Part shown: in pieces, positions 43,520 to 52,173 of the stretch
Layout of the letters: each line of letters starts with the position of its first letter
Numbering within the stretch: position 1 is the first letter of the stretch
NCBI GenBank assembly: GCA_002787235.1
Contig: PCWG01000021.1
Location: 1-64,000 of the forward strand
Source of the DNA: Nitrospinae bacterium CG11_big_fil_rev_8_21_14_0_20_45_15
GTDB taxonomy: Bacteria; Nitrospinota; Nitrospinia; Nitrospinales; VA-1
DNA: 64,000 bases
Direction: 5' to 3'
Notes under the pieces: model-generated
What the model was told of the DNA's origin: nothing
Databases searched by the model: none
Seen by the model: only the letters and a program-made list of their open reading frames with translations
Position numbers and translations under genes: made by a program

Positions 43520-44857
43520 CTATTTCCGGTATTCGATGTGCAGTCGATAGATGAGACCTGCCGTATTGTCTTCCGGTGATTTTGCGTCGGGCTTGGCAAA
43601 ATTTACGAGTTCGAACAGAATTTCATTTGCTCCGCATTTGATGTGTTTGCGAACATCAATATAAAAAGGCTCTGCGTAATCGGCACCGCTGAAATGATTG
43701 GTCAGGCTGAAATCATTGACGGTGATTCTGCATTCGTTATCGGCGCGCACCAGTAGCTCTGCCCGGGTCAACCCGTCCGAGCGTTCACAGGGGTAGTCGA
43801 ACTTTATACGAAATTTTTGTCTCCCGCCGGTTTGAGTTTCTTGCAGGTTCAACGATTCGCGTGCCCAAACCCACTGGCTTCCTTTGACTGATCGCCAATG
43901 TGGACCCATTTTGCAAATGGCCGCAGCTTTCCAGGAATCACTTTCAGCGTGATAACATTCCGTCTCGCGACCGCTGGCAAAGACGAGGGCGCGGGTTCCC
44001 GTTTCGAGTAGATTTGGGTTTTCCAGATTGATGGGTGAGCTGTCGTCCCACATCAATTGGTTCATCTCACTCCAATAATCGTACATTCCATTTTTCTTCT
44101 TGGCCACGATCATGCTGGGTCGAGGCAAGCTTCGGCCTAGGTAGGGACCAATGTCGGCGATGATCAAGCCATCGGGTTCGTCATTGTCAACAGAAATGAA
44201 TGAATGGGACGGAATGACGCTGTAGGTGTTTACTTCGAGCAAACCTTTTTTTGGGCGACCCTCTAAATCGTTCAGCTCCACTTGCAGTTTTTGCAGTAAC
44301 AAAAGAGAAGTTTTGATTTCATTGATGAAGGTGGCTCTGCCGCCACCTTGTTTGACGATCAAATCGACGACGGGGGAATCCGGGTCCATCAACAACAGGC
44401 GAACGTTGACACCTTCCAGAATTTTTGCTTTCAATAATTCCCGGCTGGCCGTGGAGATAGATAGCAGAGAACTGCCGCCGATGAATATTTCGTGTTTGAC
44501 ATGCTGAAACAACTCATCAAAAGAAGTGCTTTGTCCCAATTCAGAACGGTTTTTGTATATTCCTTTGATGCCAAGGCGCACGGCGTCGGGATTCATCAAT
44601 TCTTGCAGGGCTTCCTTATACTCATTGAAAGTCAATTCACGCAAAAACAATTCGTATCCCAGCGATACAACGCCGATGAGCGACAATAAAAGCGCAAATT
44701 CTTTAAGGGGGTGAAGCCAAATGCTATCGTGTGACAGAACTTGTCCAGAAGTGATGTAGGCAAAGGCACCAATCACAAATATTGCGGCGGCCAAAAATAC
44801 GATGCGATCACGCACCCATTCGCGAATATTAGGTTTGTTGCCCATCTTTCGGGTCAT
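43520..44857 (-). CDS. Membrane-anchored protein of unknown function with a beta-rich C-terminal domain
   Basis: The 445-residue product has two hydrophobic helices at about 19-37 and 51-70, then a cytoplasmic-type alpha/beta region (FIGGSSLLSISTASRELL, VRLLLMDPDSPVVD) that resembles PLD-like domains but lacks an HxKxxxxD motif. From about residue 300 a beta-rich domain with WKAAAICKMGPHW, then VNDFSLT, resembles galactose-binding-like folds. I do not recognise a named family for the whole. AAGGA lies five bases before the ATG at 44857. It borders the glycan locus, so a role in sensing or binding a glycan is conceivable but unsupported. Confidence 0.6.
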   Translation of the reverse strand: MTRKMGNKPNIREWVRDRIVFLAAAIFVIGAFAYITSGQVLSHDSIWLHPLKEFALLLSLIGVVSLGYELFLRELTFNEYKEALQELMNPDAVRLGIKGIYKNRSELGQSTSFDELFQHVKHEIFIGGSSLLSISTASRELLKAKILEGVNVRLLLMDPDSPVVDLIVKQGGGRATFINEIKTSLLLLQKLQVELNDLEGRPKKGLLEVNTYSVIPSHSFISVDNDEPDGLIIADIGPYLGRSLPRPSMIVAKKKNGMYDYWSEMNQLMWDDSSPINLENPNLLETGTRALVFASGRETECYHAESDSWKAAAICKMGPHWRSVKGSQWVWARESLNLQETQTGGRQKFRIKFDYPCERSDGLTRAELLVRADNECRITVNDFSLTNHFSGADYAEPFYIDVRKHIKCGANEILFELVNFAKPDAKSPEDNTAGLIYRLHIEYRK

Positions 44858-44982
44858 AGCTTTCCTTATAATAAGGGATTAACGGAGGGGAGTTGCTCTG
44901 GATTGTCAAGCTTTCGAGCGTATTCTACCGGAAATTATTTGGCGTTACAAATAGCAATTTCAATATTTTGGTTAGAATTTGG

Positions 44983-47283
44983 TTAGCTCAATCCCGATTT
45001 TCTTCGCACGATCCAGTCCAGCAGGAGAAGACCTGTCAGCAGACCGTATAACCACCAGTTGTTCCATAAAGAAATGGTTTTATTGTTCAGATGTGCGAAT
45101 TTTTTAGGATCGGGGAAATGCAACGACATTGCAGAATCATCGTTTGAACCTATGTGGATGAATTGACCGCTGGTGGTCTGGGCGATTTTTTTCATCAGTT
45201 CAGGATTGGCCTGTGCCTGGGAAAATTCTGAATTGTCCGCAGAAACGGAGAATCCGGTTTCTATGAACTGCGCTTCCTCTTGGGTATCCCGTTTGATTTG
45301 AACCGAATGATATCCGGTTTCTTTGGGCTGGTAATGCAAGTTCAGTTCACCATTTTCTCCCGAGCTCTGGTCGATTTCAACTTTTTTGCCGTTGGGAGGA
45401 GTGATTGTAAAATGTATCTTCTCGTTGGGGGAAGGGTTGTAATCCTCTTTCAGGACTTGAAGTTTGATCAGAACTTCTTCATCTTCCCGGTATTCTTCCT
45501 TGTCCATCGCGACTCTGAGGGTTTGCGTTTCCGGCTCGCCAATGGCCCAGGAGATGAGCTGGTTCCAAAATTTATAATACTGTCTGCCGCTTCCACCTTC
45601 TCCCACCTTGATAAAATTCCAGTTCCATGAAGAATCCGTTGCGAAGGCGATGGAGCGACCTTTGCCCTTGTTCCAGACGGTCAATAGGGGCAGAGTTTTT
45701 TCCTGACCCGGTATTTGATACTCGGCCAGAACCTGAGCGTTGGGTTTTGCCGTCAATCCCGCATTGATCCCGTTCAGAGCGGCCATGTCCTCCCATATTT
45801 TTTTGTTCTTTTCCAAATGGTTGTCGAGAGCAAGCACCGGGTGCGATTTGTAGTTTTCCACGGGATTGATTTTGTATTCGTTGCTCAAATAACCATTGGG
45901 GACCGTTGTCATTTTTACAGGAAGGATTTCTTCAATGGGACTTCTGTCGTAATTCCCCATTTGAAAAGATAATTCCCCGCCGATCATTAGAAAGGCCCCT
46001 CCGTTTTCAACATATTTGCTGATATTGCTCAGGTAACGCTTCTCTATAAAGGGTTCGTATTGGAAATTTTGAAAGATCACCAGATCGAAAGAATCCAGAT
46101 AATCCGTGAACAACAGGTTCGAAGGAAAGGGAATGAGACTCAATTCGGCAGTGGAAGCCGAAACGTCATCGTCCAAAGTTCTAAGGATAAAAAACGATAG
46201 CAGATCGGTTTTCGGGTTGCTGGCCAGTGCCTCGCGCAGGAAACGGGAATCCCATGAGGGGCGACCGTTGAGATGCAGGATGCGGATGCGGTCGCGAACG
46301 GATTTCACCTGGAAATTCTTTTGATTGTTTTCAGAAATAGCCTCCCCGGAAAACACGGGGAGTGAGAGCAGGTAATTTTTTTTGCCCAGTGTTGCGGGAA
46401 TGAATTCCAGTTCAACGAGGTATTCGGTTTGTTCTTCTTTCAATGGAATCAGTTTGCTGGTGAGGATTTTTCCGTCTTGCTTCAAAGTCAGAGAAACATT
46501 CTTGTTGCCCATGTTGGTCGCGTTCAGGGTGGCGACAACGCGGGAAGGCTGGTTGAGAAAGCCAAAACGAGCCACTGCAATATGCTGGATGGATAAATCC
46601 TTGTAGCCATCCCGAGTCCCCGCCAGAACGGTGTGAACCGGACCCTCCATTTGCGCAAGGATTTCCAGAAAACCGGGGCTCAACTCGCCATTACCCTGCG
46701 ACGGGTCTACCCCGTCGGAAACCAGCACCGTCCCCTGCAATGATTTTCCCTCATAGCGTTTTTTTAACTTTGCAAAACTTTGTTCAAAGTCCGTGCGTGG
46801 TTTTCGCGCCTGCAATTGATCGGGAAGTTGTTTGGAGGTGGTCGGACTCAATGTGTCGGATGCGAAAAAATACTCGACCTTGTAATCACGGTTCCAGGAT
46901 TCAAGAGTTTTGGCATTGCGTTCGAGCCATTTCTTGACCAGATCCGTACGGGGAATTTCCTCGGGAAAAGATTTCACCGACATGCTTTTGCTGTCATCCA
47001 GCAAAACGGCGATGTGGTTTTTCAGGGTTTGATTGTTTCTGAACTCCAATTGAGGCTGGAACATGATGAGGCCCAGCAAGGCAAATGCGATCAGGCGTAG
47101 AAAGATGAGGAATACCTTACGCGGACGCGAAGAGATGCGTCGCAAGCTGGTCCAGAAAAATCGCAGGGACAAGGGAATCGTCAGAGCCAGAAACAGCCAC
47201 AGGAAAGGAGAATCGATTCCAGACCAAAGGATATCGATTTGATTGAATTCTTCAGGGTCGAGGTCAAACAGCTCAGCGATCAT
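44983..47283 (-). CDS. BatA/VWA-type membrane protein with a glutamine-amidotransferase-like region
   Basis: A 766-residue protein with helices near residues 28-45 and 57-77, a von Willebrand A-type domain with the metal site DDSKSMS near residue 95, a long beta-rich middle part, a region with YVENGGAFLMIGGELSF reminiscent of the class I amidotransferase-like domain of such proteins, and a C-terminal helix just before the end. Similar proteins occur with MoxR ATPase and DUF58 genes; those are not here. The gene follows the DUF4159-type gene by four bases, so the two are almost surely coupled. Function unknown; envelope-related assembly or signalling is the usual guess. Confidence 0.7.
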   Translation of the reverse strand: MIAELFDLDPEEFNQIDILWSGIDSPFLWLFLALTIPLSLRFFWTSLRRISSRPRKVFLIFLRLIAFALLGLIMFQPQLEFRNNQTLKNHIAVLLDDSKSMSVKSFPEEIPRTDLVKKWLERNAKTLESWNRDYKVEYFFASDTLSPTTSKQLPDQLQARKPRTDFEQSFAKLKKRYEGKSLQGTVLVSDGVDPSQGNGELSPGFLEILAQMEGPVHTVLAGTRDGYKDLSIQHIAVARFGFLNQPSRVVATLNATNMGNKNVSLTLKQDGKILTSKLIPLKEEQTEYLVELEFIPATLGKKNYLLSLPVFSGEAISENNQKNFQVKSVRDRIRILHLNGRPSWDSRFLREALASNPKTDLLSFFILRTLDDDVSASTAELSLIPFPSNLLFTDYLDSFDLVIFQNFQYEPFIEKRYLSNISKYVENGGAFLMIGGELSFQMGNYDRSPIEEILPVKMTTVPNGYLSNEYKINPVENYKSHPVLALDNHLEKNKKIWEDMAALNGINAGLTAKPNAQVLAEYQIPGQEKTLPLLTVWNKGKGRSIAFATDSSWNWNFIKVGEGGSGRQYYKFWNQLISWAIGEPETQTLRVAMDKEEYREDEEVLIKLQVLKEDYNPSPNEKIHFTITPPNGKKVEIDQSSGENGELNLHYQPKETGYHSVQIKRDTQEEAQFIETGFSVSADNSEFSQAQANPELMKKIAQTTSGQFIHIGSNDDSAMSLHFPDPKKFAHLNNKTISLWNNWWLYGLLTGLLLLDWIVRRKSGLS

Positions 47284-47287
47284 AACG

Positions 47288-48058
47288 TTATTGCAGGCGG
47301 TATCGACGCAAGCGTTCGAGGATGATGGGCAGATGCACCATGTCTTTTTTATAGTCCAGTGTCAAAGCATACATGGCAATGTTGATGCCGAGGCGGATGC
47401 TTTCCTGCCGCTCCATTTCACCCCCTGCGAGCATATCGTAATTCCAGCCGCCTAATTTGTTGCGTGCCCAGGCACCGCCCAAATCGTTGGAAGAGTAAAC
47501 CAGCACGGTTCGGCCCTTGACCGAGATTTCTTCGAGAAAAGGTTTGTGTGCGGTGCGTCCGGTGACGTGATTGATGAGATAAAACGAACGATAAATCGAA
47601 TGGTCACGTGAAAGTTGTTTGAGCGGCGTCTGCGGGAACAGGCGATCGACCAGACGACGGACGGAAACATCGAAGTCTGATTTTTCCTCCTGAGAGTTGT
47701 CGTCAATGAGTAAAAATCCTCCGTAGTTCAAAAAATTCCTGAGAGTTTTGATTTCGGTATCGGGTAAAGGTTCGAATCCGGAGTTGCCCGACATATACAA
47801 AAAAGGATAGCGGTGCAATGCAGGGCTGGTCAATTCCAGCTCAATGGGTTCTCTCAGAATTTCAATCGACGTGCGTCGAGCGATCTGCATGAGCAGGCCT
47901 TCCAAAGCCCCATTGAGAGGTTTGAAATTGCCGCCTTTGTATTTGAGCTGTGGCAGGACAAAACGAGACGCTAACGGATCGGCCCAGACGCTGGAATTTC
48001 CGAGGTGCAACGAGACGAAAAATGTAAGAATATATAAATAATGACGCATATCCGACAA
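47288..48058 (-). CDS. DUF4159-domain exported protein
   Basis: A 256-residue protein with an N-terminal signal peptide (hydrophobic residues about 7-24, cleavage probably after WA). The body shows RFVLPQLKYKGGNF, HRYPFLYMSGNSGF, RNFLNYGGFLLIDDNS and RTVLVYSSNDLGGAW, which are the blocks of DUF4159. Proteins of this type are encoded with VWA/BatA-like membrane proteins, as here. Two in-frame ATGs lie close together at the start (Met1 and Met4). The molecular role is unknown. Confidence 0.75.
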   Translation of the reverse strand: MSDMRHYLYILTFFVSLHLGNSSVWADPLASRFVLPQLKYKGGNFKPLNGALEGLLMQIARRTSIEILREPIELELTSPALHRYPFLYMSGNSGFEPLPDTEIKTLRNFLNYGGFLLIDDNSQEEKSDFDVSVRRLVDRLFPQTPLKQLSRDHSIYRSFYLINHVTGRTAHKPFLEEISVKGRTVLVYSSNDLGGAWARNKLGGWNYDMLAGGEMERQESIRLGINIAMYALTLDYKKDMVHLPIILERLRRYRLQ

Positions 48059-48183
48059 GTTTAAGAGAATCTCCTGTAATTTGATATTTTTTTTTCAGGT
48101 TGATGAGAGATTTGTTTTCCTTTTCGTCATGGCTTCCCTTACTTTAGGGAACTGAAATTTATTTAATTTAAGGATCCCGGTTT

Positions 48184-48855
48184 ATGAATCTCTACGAATT
48201 GATGGAGCAATACGCGATAGAAAACAAACTGGCTCCCGATGAAGAGTCGGTGACACCCATTTTAGGAACCAGCCTGTCATTATTCCATGAAAGTCTGTTG
48301 GCTATGGGCCTTCCTCGTGATGAACAGTTTGGCGCACCGCATTTGAGTGCAGAGGCCGGAGCACTGAACGTTCTGCATATAAGTTACTTTGCGGTTTCAT
48401 TTCTTCCATTCAACTCAGTGTATGAGCAAAAAGAGACCAACCAGATTTTGTTTGATCTGTACTCATTTTTTCGGTGGATGGATAAGCTCAAGGTGACCCA
48501 TGGTCTGGAAGGTATTGATTTTGGGCAATTGATGCGCGACCTTTCGGCAATGCAGGCGCGATGCATGAAGTTGAGCCACCTCCTGGATGAAGAGACAGAG
48601 TTTGCTATGAAATCGCCACCTCCTATATGTAGAACCTGGAGTGATATCTTTGAAGTTGCAAGAATTGAGGGGGATTTTCTGGTGCTCACAGGTGCCGATG
48701 GCGGCGGGACCGTTCGTTTGAAACTTTCTCCCCAAACCCTGTCTGAAGCGAGGCCTTTCGATCAGCTCGATCTGGTTTTGGGAGACACCTCGGAAAAATG
48801 GATTTTGCTCGAAGCCGGGTCGGCTTATCCCAATCCGCAGGGTGAAGGAAAATAA
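48184..48855 (+). CDS. Hypothetical protein, no recognised domain
   Basis: A 223-residue soluble protein without signal peptide or membrane segment. The first 150 residues look helical and acidic (MNLYELMEQYAIENKL, LFDLYSFFRWMDKL), and the last 60 contain short beta-type segments. AAGGA is nine bases upstream of the ATG. It ends 34 bases before a hairpin and 72 bases before the nuo promoter, so it is probably a separate unit from the nuo operon. I could not assign a family. Confidence 0.6.
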   Translation: MNLYELMEQYAIENKLAPDEESVTPILGTSLSLFHESLLAMGLPRDEQFGAPHLSAEAGALNVLHISYFAVSFLPFNSVYEQKETNQILFDLYSFFRWMDKLKVTHGLEGIDFGQLMRDLSAMQARCMKLSHLLDEETEFAMKSPPPICRTWSDIFEVARIEGDFLVLTGADGGGTVRLKLSPQTLSEARPFDQLDLVLGDTSEKWILLEAGSAYPNPQGEGK

Positions 48856-48889
48856 ACTTTTCTGTACAAATATTTGAAGAGAAACCATT

Positions 48890-48910
48890 GCGGGAGAAAT
48901 CCTTTCCCGC
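48890..48910 (+). terminator. Hairpin after the hypothetical gene, weak T tract
   Basis: GCGGGA and TCCCGC pair across a short centre; with two further pairs and one wobble the stem is 8 bp with a 5-base loop. It is followed by TATAGAAAATCTTT rather than a clean T run, so termination may be partial. It separates the hypothetical gene from the nuo promoter. Confidence 0.45.
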
Positions 48911-48927
48911 CTATAGAAAATCTTTCG

Positions 48928-48955
48928 TTGACAGGGATAAGTGTGCTGATATAAT
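48928..48955 (+). promoter_or_regulatory. Near-perfect sigma-70 promoter of the nuo operon
   Basis: TTGACA (48928-48933), a 16-base spacer and TATAAT (48950-48955), with TG at the extended -10 position. Transcription would begin near 48962, giving a leader of about 76 bases before nuoA. Confidence 0.8.
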
Positions 48956-48972
48956 CGCCCCTTCAATTACTT

Positions 48973-49016
48973 TCTGCCTCCAGAGGTGCATTTGTGCCAG
49001 AATTGGAGAAGGCAGA
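48973..49016 (+). promoter_or_regulatory. Structured 5' leader of nuoA
   Basis: TCTGCC (48973-48978) pairs with GGCAGA (49011-49016) and TCCA (48979-48982) with TGGA (49004-49007), leaving a 3-base bulge; an inner GGTGC/GTGCC pairing (48985-48989 with 48994-48998) is possible with two wobbles. The hairpin ends five bases before the strong AGGAGG at 49021-49026, so it could affect translation or protect the transcript end. Confidence 0.4.
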
Positions 49017-49037
49017 TGTCAGGAGGATTGACGTTCA

Positions 49038-49391
49038 ATGACTGAGTATATATTTATAGCTGTAGTGGCGGTTGTCGCCGCTGTTGTCATTGTTGGCCTG
49101 TTGGTTTTGTCTACGGTTCTGGGGCCTCGAAACCCAAGCAAAGACAAGATGATGCCTTATGAATGCGGTATCATTCCTCAGGAAGAGGCTAAAGGACGGT
49201 ATCCCGTTCGTTTTGCTACATTGGCGATGTTGTTCATCATTTTTGATGTCGAAGTCATATTCATGTATCCATGGGCGGTGGCTCTGGATGAACTTAAATT
49301 GTTCGGATTGTTCGAGATGGCGGTGTTCATGGCCATCCTCGGCATTGCGTATGTATACATTTGGGGACGTGGAGGTCTGGAATGGGACTGA
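49038..49391 (+). CDS. nuoA: NADH-quinone oxidoreductase subunit A
   Basis: The 117-residue membrane subunit has three helices (about 4-27, 58-80 and 87-108). PYECGI near residue 40, [18 protein letters not shown] and WAVALDEL are the conserved NuoA blocks; the loop with the conserved Cys helps form the quinone-channel switch region. It is the first gene of the operon, behind an AGGAGG site. The stop overlaps the nuoB start by ten bases. Confidence 0.95.
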   Translation: MTEYIFIAVVAVVAAVVIVGLLVLSTVLGPRNPSKDKMMPYECGIIPQEEAKGRYPVRFATLAMLFIIFDVEVIFMYPWAVALDELKLFGLFEMAVFMAILGIAYVYIWGRGGLEWD

Positions 49392-49966
49392 TAGATTCAG
49401 CCGTTGACGCGTTAGAAACTGAAGTCAATAATCTCAAACTCAACGCGCAGGAAGCAATGGATGCGTTTGAGTATGACAGTGCGGGAGCTATCTACGATAG
49501 TATCTTGACCACTCAATTGGGTAAAGTGGTAGGCTGGGCGCAGAAAAATGCCCTTTGGCCTGCAACTTTTGGTCTGGCCTGCTGTGCCATAGAGATGATG
49601 GCGATGGCCAATTCGCGCTGGGATTCGGCCCGCTTTGGTGCCGAGGTATTTCGTGCCTCTCCCCGGCAGGCGGATTTGATGATCGTTTCGGGACGTGTGT
49701 CGCAGAAGATGGCCCCTGTGTTGAAACTGATTTACGATCAAATGCCTGAGCCCAAATGGGTGATTTCGATGGGAGCCTGTGCCTCTTGCGGTGGGATTTT
49801 TAATAATTACGCCATCGTACAGGGTGTTGATCGCGTGGTGCCTGTAGACGTGTATGTTCCGGGATGTCCTCCGGGGCCAGAAGCCCTGTTGTATGGTGTC
49901 ATAAAACTTCAGGAAAAGATTCTGAACGAGGCGGGTACAAACTCTGCGAAAAAGAGGGTGGCGTGA
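49382..49966 (+). CDS. nuoB: NADH-quinone oxidoreductase subunit B
   Basis: The 194-residue hydrophilic subunit that binds iron-sulfur cluster N2, the donor to quinone. The ligand cysteines are visible as C67-C68 ([10 protein letters not shown]), C133 in MGACASCGG and C162 in [10 protein letters not shown] start at the ATG 49382, overlapping nuoA, rather than at an earlier in-frame ATG at 49361 deep inside nuoA. The first 35 residues are longer than in many NuoB proteins and contain a helical acidic segment. The stop overlaps the nuoC GTG start. Confidence 0.95.
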   Translation: MGLIDSAVDALETEVNNLKLNAQEAMDAFEYDSAGAIYDSILTTQLGKVVGWAQKNALWPATFGLACCAIEMMAMANSRWDSARFGAEVFRASPRQADLMIVSGRVSQKMAPVLKLIYDQMPEPKWVISMGACASCGGIFNNYAIVQGVDRVVPVDVYVPGCPPGPEALLYGVIKLQEKILNEAGTNSAKKRVA

Positions 49967-50493
49967 CCAGCGAGGAAATAGTTGAAAAGATAAAAAGCTC
50001 ACTTGGTGACGATATTTTGTCCGTTGAAACTCCGCTCGGCGATGCGGTTGTTCATCTTGCGCCTGCGGTTCTGCCCAAGGTTTGCGAGTTTATTAAGAAC
50101 GATCCCGATCTGGATTTTGATTATCTTTCAAATATAAGCGGTGTGGATTACCTCGATCAGGATCGCGAGCCCCGTTTTGAAGCGGTTTACGAATTTCATT
50201 CCTTAGATAAAAACCACAGTGTTCGTTTGCGTGTGGGCATGGAGGAGGAGAATCCTTCCGTCCCTACCATTTCGCATCTGTGGAAGAGTGCTGATTTCCC
50301 CGAACGCGAACTTTTCGATATGTTCGGGATGAATGTGGAAGGCCACCCCGATTTGCGCCGTTTGATCATGCCGGAGAATTGGGAAGGCCACCCTCTGCGA
50401 CGTGACTATCCTTTGACGATAGAGGATGTGGCGTTTTCATTCAATCGAGATTACAAGAGCGAGCTTGTGAAAAACAAGCCGCAGACGAGATAG
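49963..50493 (+). CDS. nuoC: NADH-quinone oxidoreductase subunit C
   Basis: A 176-residue peripheral-arm subunit. [17 protein letters not shown], the [25 protein letters not shown] region and the [10 protein letters not shown] end are diagnostic. It is not fused to NuoD, unlike in enterobacteria. The GTG at 49963 overlaps the nuoB stop as GTGA, with GAGG upstream; a longer frame beginning within nuoB is not credible. Confidence 0.95.
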   Translation: MTSEEIVEKIKSSLGDDILSVETPLGDAVVHLAPAVLPKVCEFIKNDPDLDFDYLSNISGVDYLDQDREPRFEAVYEFHSLDKNHSVRLRVGMEEENPSVPTISHLWKSADFPERELFDMFGMNVEGHPDLRRLIMPENWEGHPLRRDYPLTIEDVAFSFNRDYKSELVKNKPQTR

Positions 50494-50496
50494 TTT

Positions 50497-51696
50497 ATGA
50501 GCGTAACCGAAAACGGACTTCTGGAACGCGATAAAGACACCATGACTCTGAACATGGGTCCCAGTCATCCCAGCACGCACGGAGTTTTCCGGGCCATATT
50601 GGAGATGGATGGAGAAGTGGTGGGGTCTGCCAAGCCGGACATTGGTTATCTGCATACAGGCATCGAGAAAACTTCCGAAGCCAAACGCTATTCACATGTC
50701 ATTCCGATGACAGATCGTCTGGATTATTTGAATCCTCCGGGCAACAATTTGGCTTTTTGTCTGAGTACGGAAAAATTGCTGGGCATCAAAATTCCGCTTC
50801 GTTCGCAGTATCTGCGTGTGATCCACTGTGAATTAGCGCGCATTGCCAGTCATTTGGTATGGCTTGCTACTCATGCGCTCGATATTGGAGCGATGACCGT
50901 TTTTCTCTATTGTTGGCGCGAGCGCGAAGAGATCCTTGATCTCAATGAAGAGATATCCGGTGTGCGTATGATGACCAGTTACATCCGTGTCGGCGGGGTT
51001 GCCAAGGACGCAACGGAGGACTGGTTGCGAGGTGTGCGCAAGTTTGTCGATCATTTTGCATCCAAAGTGGATGAGTATGAACAGTTGTTGACACGCAATC
51101 CGATCTGGCTCGACCGAACCGAAGGGGTTGGCGTGATGGATCGAGCCTCTGCCATCAATTATGGCATGAGTGGGCCTGCCTTGCGTGCCAGCGGTGTGGA
51201 TTTTGATTTCCGCAAAAAACGACCGTATTCCGGTTACGGGAATTTTGAGTTCAACGTACCCACTCGCACCGAGGGCGATGTTTACGCCCGTTATCTGGTG
51301 CGGGTTGAAGAGATGCGCGAGAGCCGGGAAATTCTGGTTCAGGCTTTGCGCGATCTGCCCACAGGTGAATACAAGAATCCGAACAGCAAAGTGTCTTTGC
51401 CTGACCGGGACAAATTGAAATCGAGCATGGAGGTGTTGATCCATCATTTCAAGCTTGCGTCAGAGGGGTTCACGGTTCCCAAAGGGGAAACCTATGTGCC
51501 CATTGAAGGCCCGCGCGGTGAGGTGGGATTCTATATCGTCAGCGACGGATCGAATATTCCCTATCGGGTGAAATTAAGAGCACCGTCGTTCATGGCGATT
51601 CCCGGTATGTGCAAGATGATGGAGGGGAGTTTCATCGCCGATGTTGTGGCGGTGATAGGTAGCATTGACATCGTTATGGGAGAAGTGGACCGCTAA
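50497..51696 (+). CDS. nuoD: NADH-quinone oxidoreductase subunit D
   Basis: The 399-residue 49-kDa-type subunit contributes the quinone pocket with NuoB. MTLNMGPSHPSTHGVFR carries the quinone-site His, GYLHTGIEK and the C-terminal IDIVMGEVDR are conserved blocks. It begins three bases after the nuoC stop. TAATG at its end overlaps the nuoE start by one base. Confidence 0.95.
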   Translation: MSVTENGLLERDKDTMTLNMGPSHPSTHGVFRAILEMDGEVVGSAKPDIGYLHTGIEKTSEAKRYSHVIPMTDRLDYLNPPGNNLAFCLSTEKLLGIKIPLRSQYLRVIHCELARIASHLVWLATHALDIGAMTVFLYCWREREEILDLNEEISGVRMMTSYIRVGGVAKDATEDWLRGVRKFVDHFASKVDEYEQLLTRNPIWLDRTEGVGVMDRASAINYGMSGPALRASGVDFDFRKKRPYSGYGNFEFNVPTRTEGDVYARYLVRVEEMRESREILVQALRDLPTGEYKNPNSKVSLPDRDKLKSSMEVLIHHFKLASEGFTVPKGETYVPIEGPRGEVGFYIVSDGSNIPYRVKLRAPSFMAIPGMCKMMEGSFIADVVAVIGSIDIVMGEVDR

Positions 51697-52166
51697 TGTT
51701 TGAATTTTCGCCAGCGAATCAAAAAAGAATCCCTGAGATTCTTGCCAAATATCCGGACACGCAATCAGCACTGTTGCCCTTGTTGACCATGGCCCAAAGG
51801 CAGGAAGGTTATGTTGCGCCGCAAGCCATGGTTGAGATCGGAAAAATATTGAAGTTGTCGCCGGGCTATGTGCAGTCGGTCGCATCGTTCTATACGATGT
51901 ACCACATGCATCCGACCGGGAAGTATATCATTTTGTTCTGCATCAACATCAGTTGTCAGTTGAACGGAGCCGACGAATTACTGGCGTACACAGCAAGTAA
52001 GTTGAATATCAAGGTGGGAGAGACGACCGCAGATAAAAAGTTTACTTTGCATCGTGAAGAATGTCTTGCCGCCTGTTCCAATGCTCCCATGATGCGTATC
52101 AATGATACCTATCATGAAGATCTGTCAAAAGAAAAAATCGATAAAATTCTGGATTCACTAGACTGA
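51696..52166 (+). CDS. nuoE: NADH-quinone oxidoreductase subunit E
   Basis: A 156-residue thioredoxin-like subunit with a [2Fe-2S] cluster. The ligands fit C-x4-C in FCINISCQLNG and C-x3-C in EECLAACSNAP. It forms the NADH-oxidising module with NuoF and NuoG. The start overlaps the nuoD stop by one base; eight bases separate it from nuoF. Confidence 0.94.
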   Translation: MFEFSPANQKRIPEILAKYPDTQSALLPLLTMAQRQEGYVAPQAMVEIGKILKLSPGYVQSVASFYTMYHMHPTGKYIILFCINISCQLNGADELLAYTASKLNIKVGETTADKKFTLHREECLAACSNAPMMRINDTYHEDLSKEKIDKILDSLD

Positions 52167-52173
52167 TACCGCC

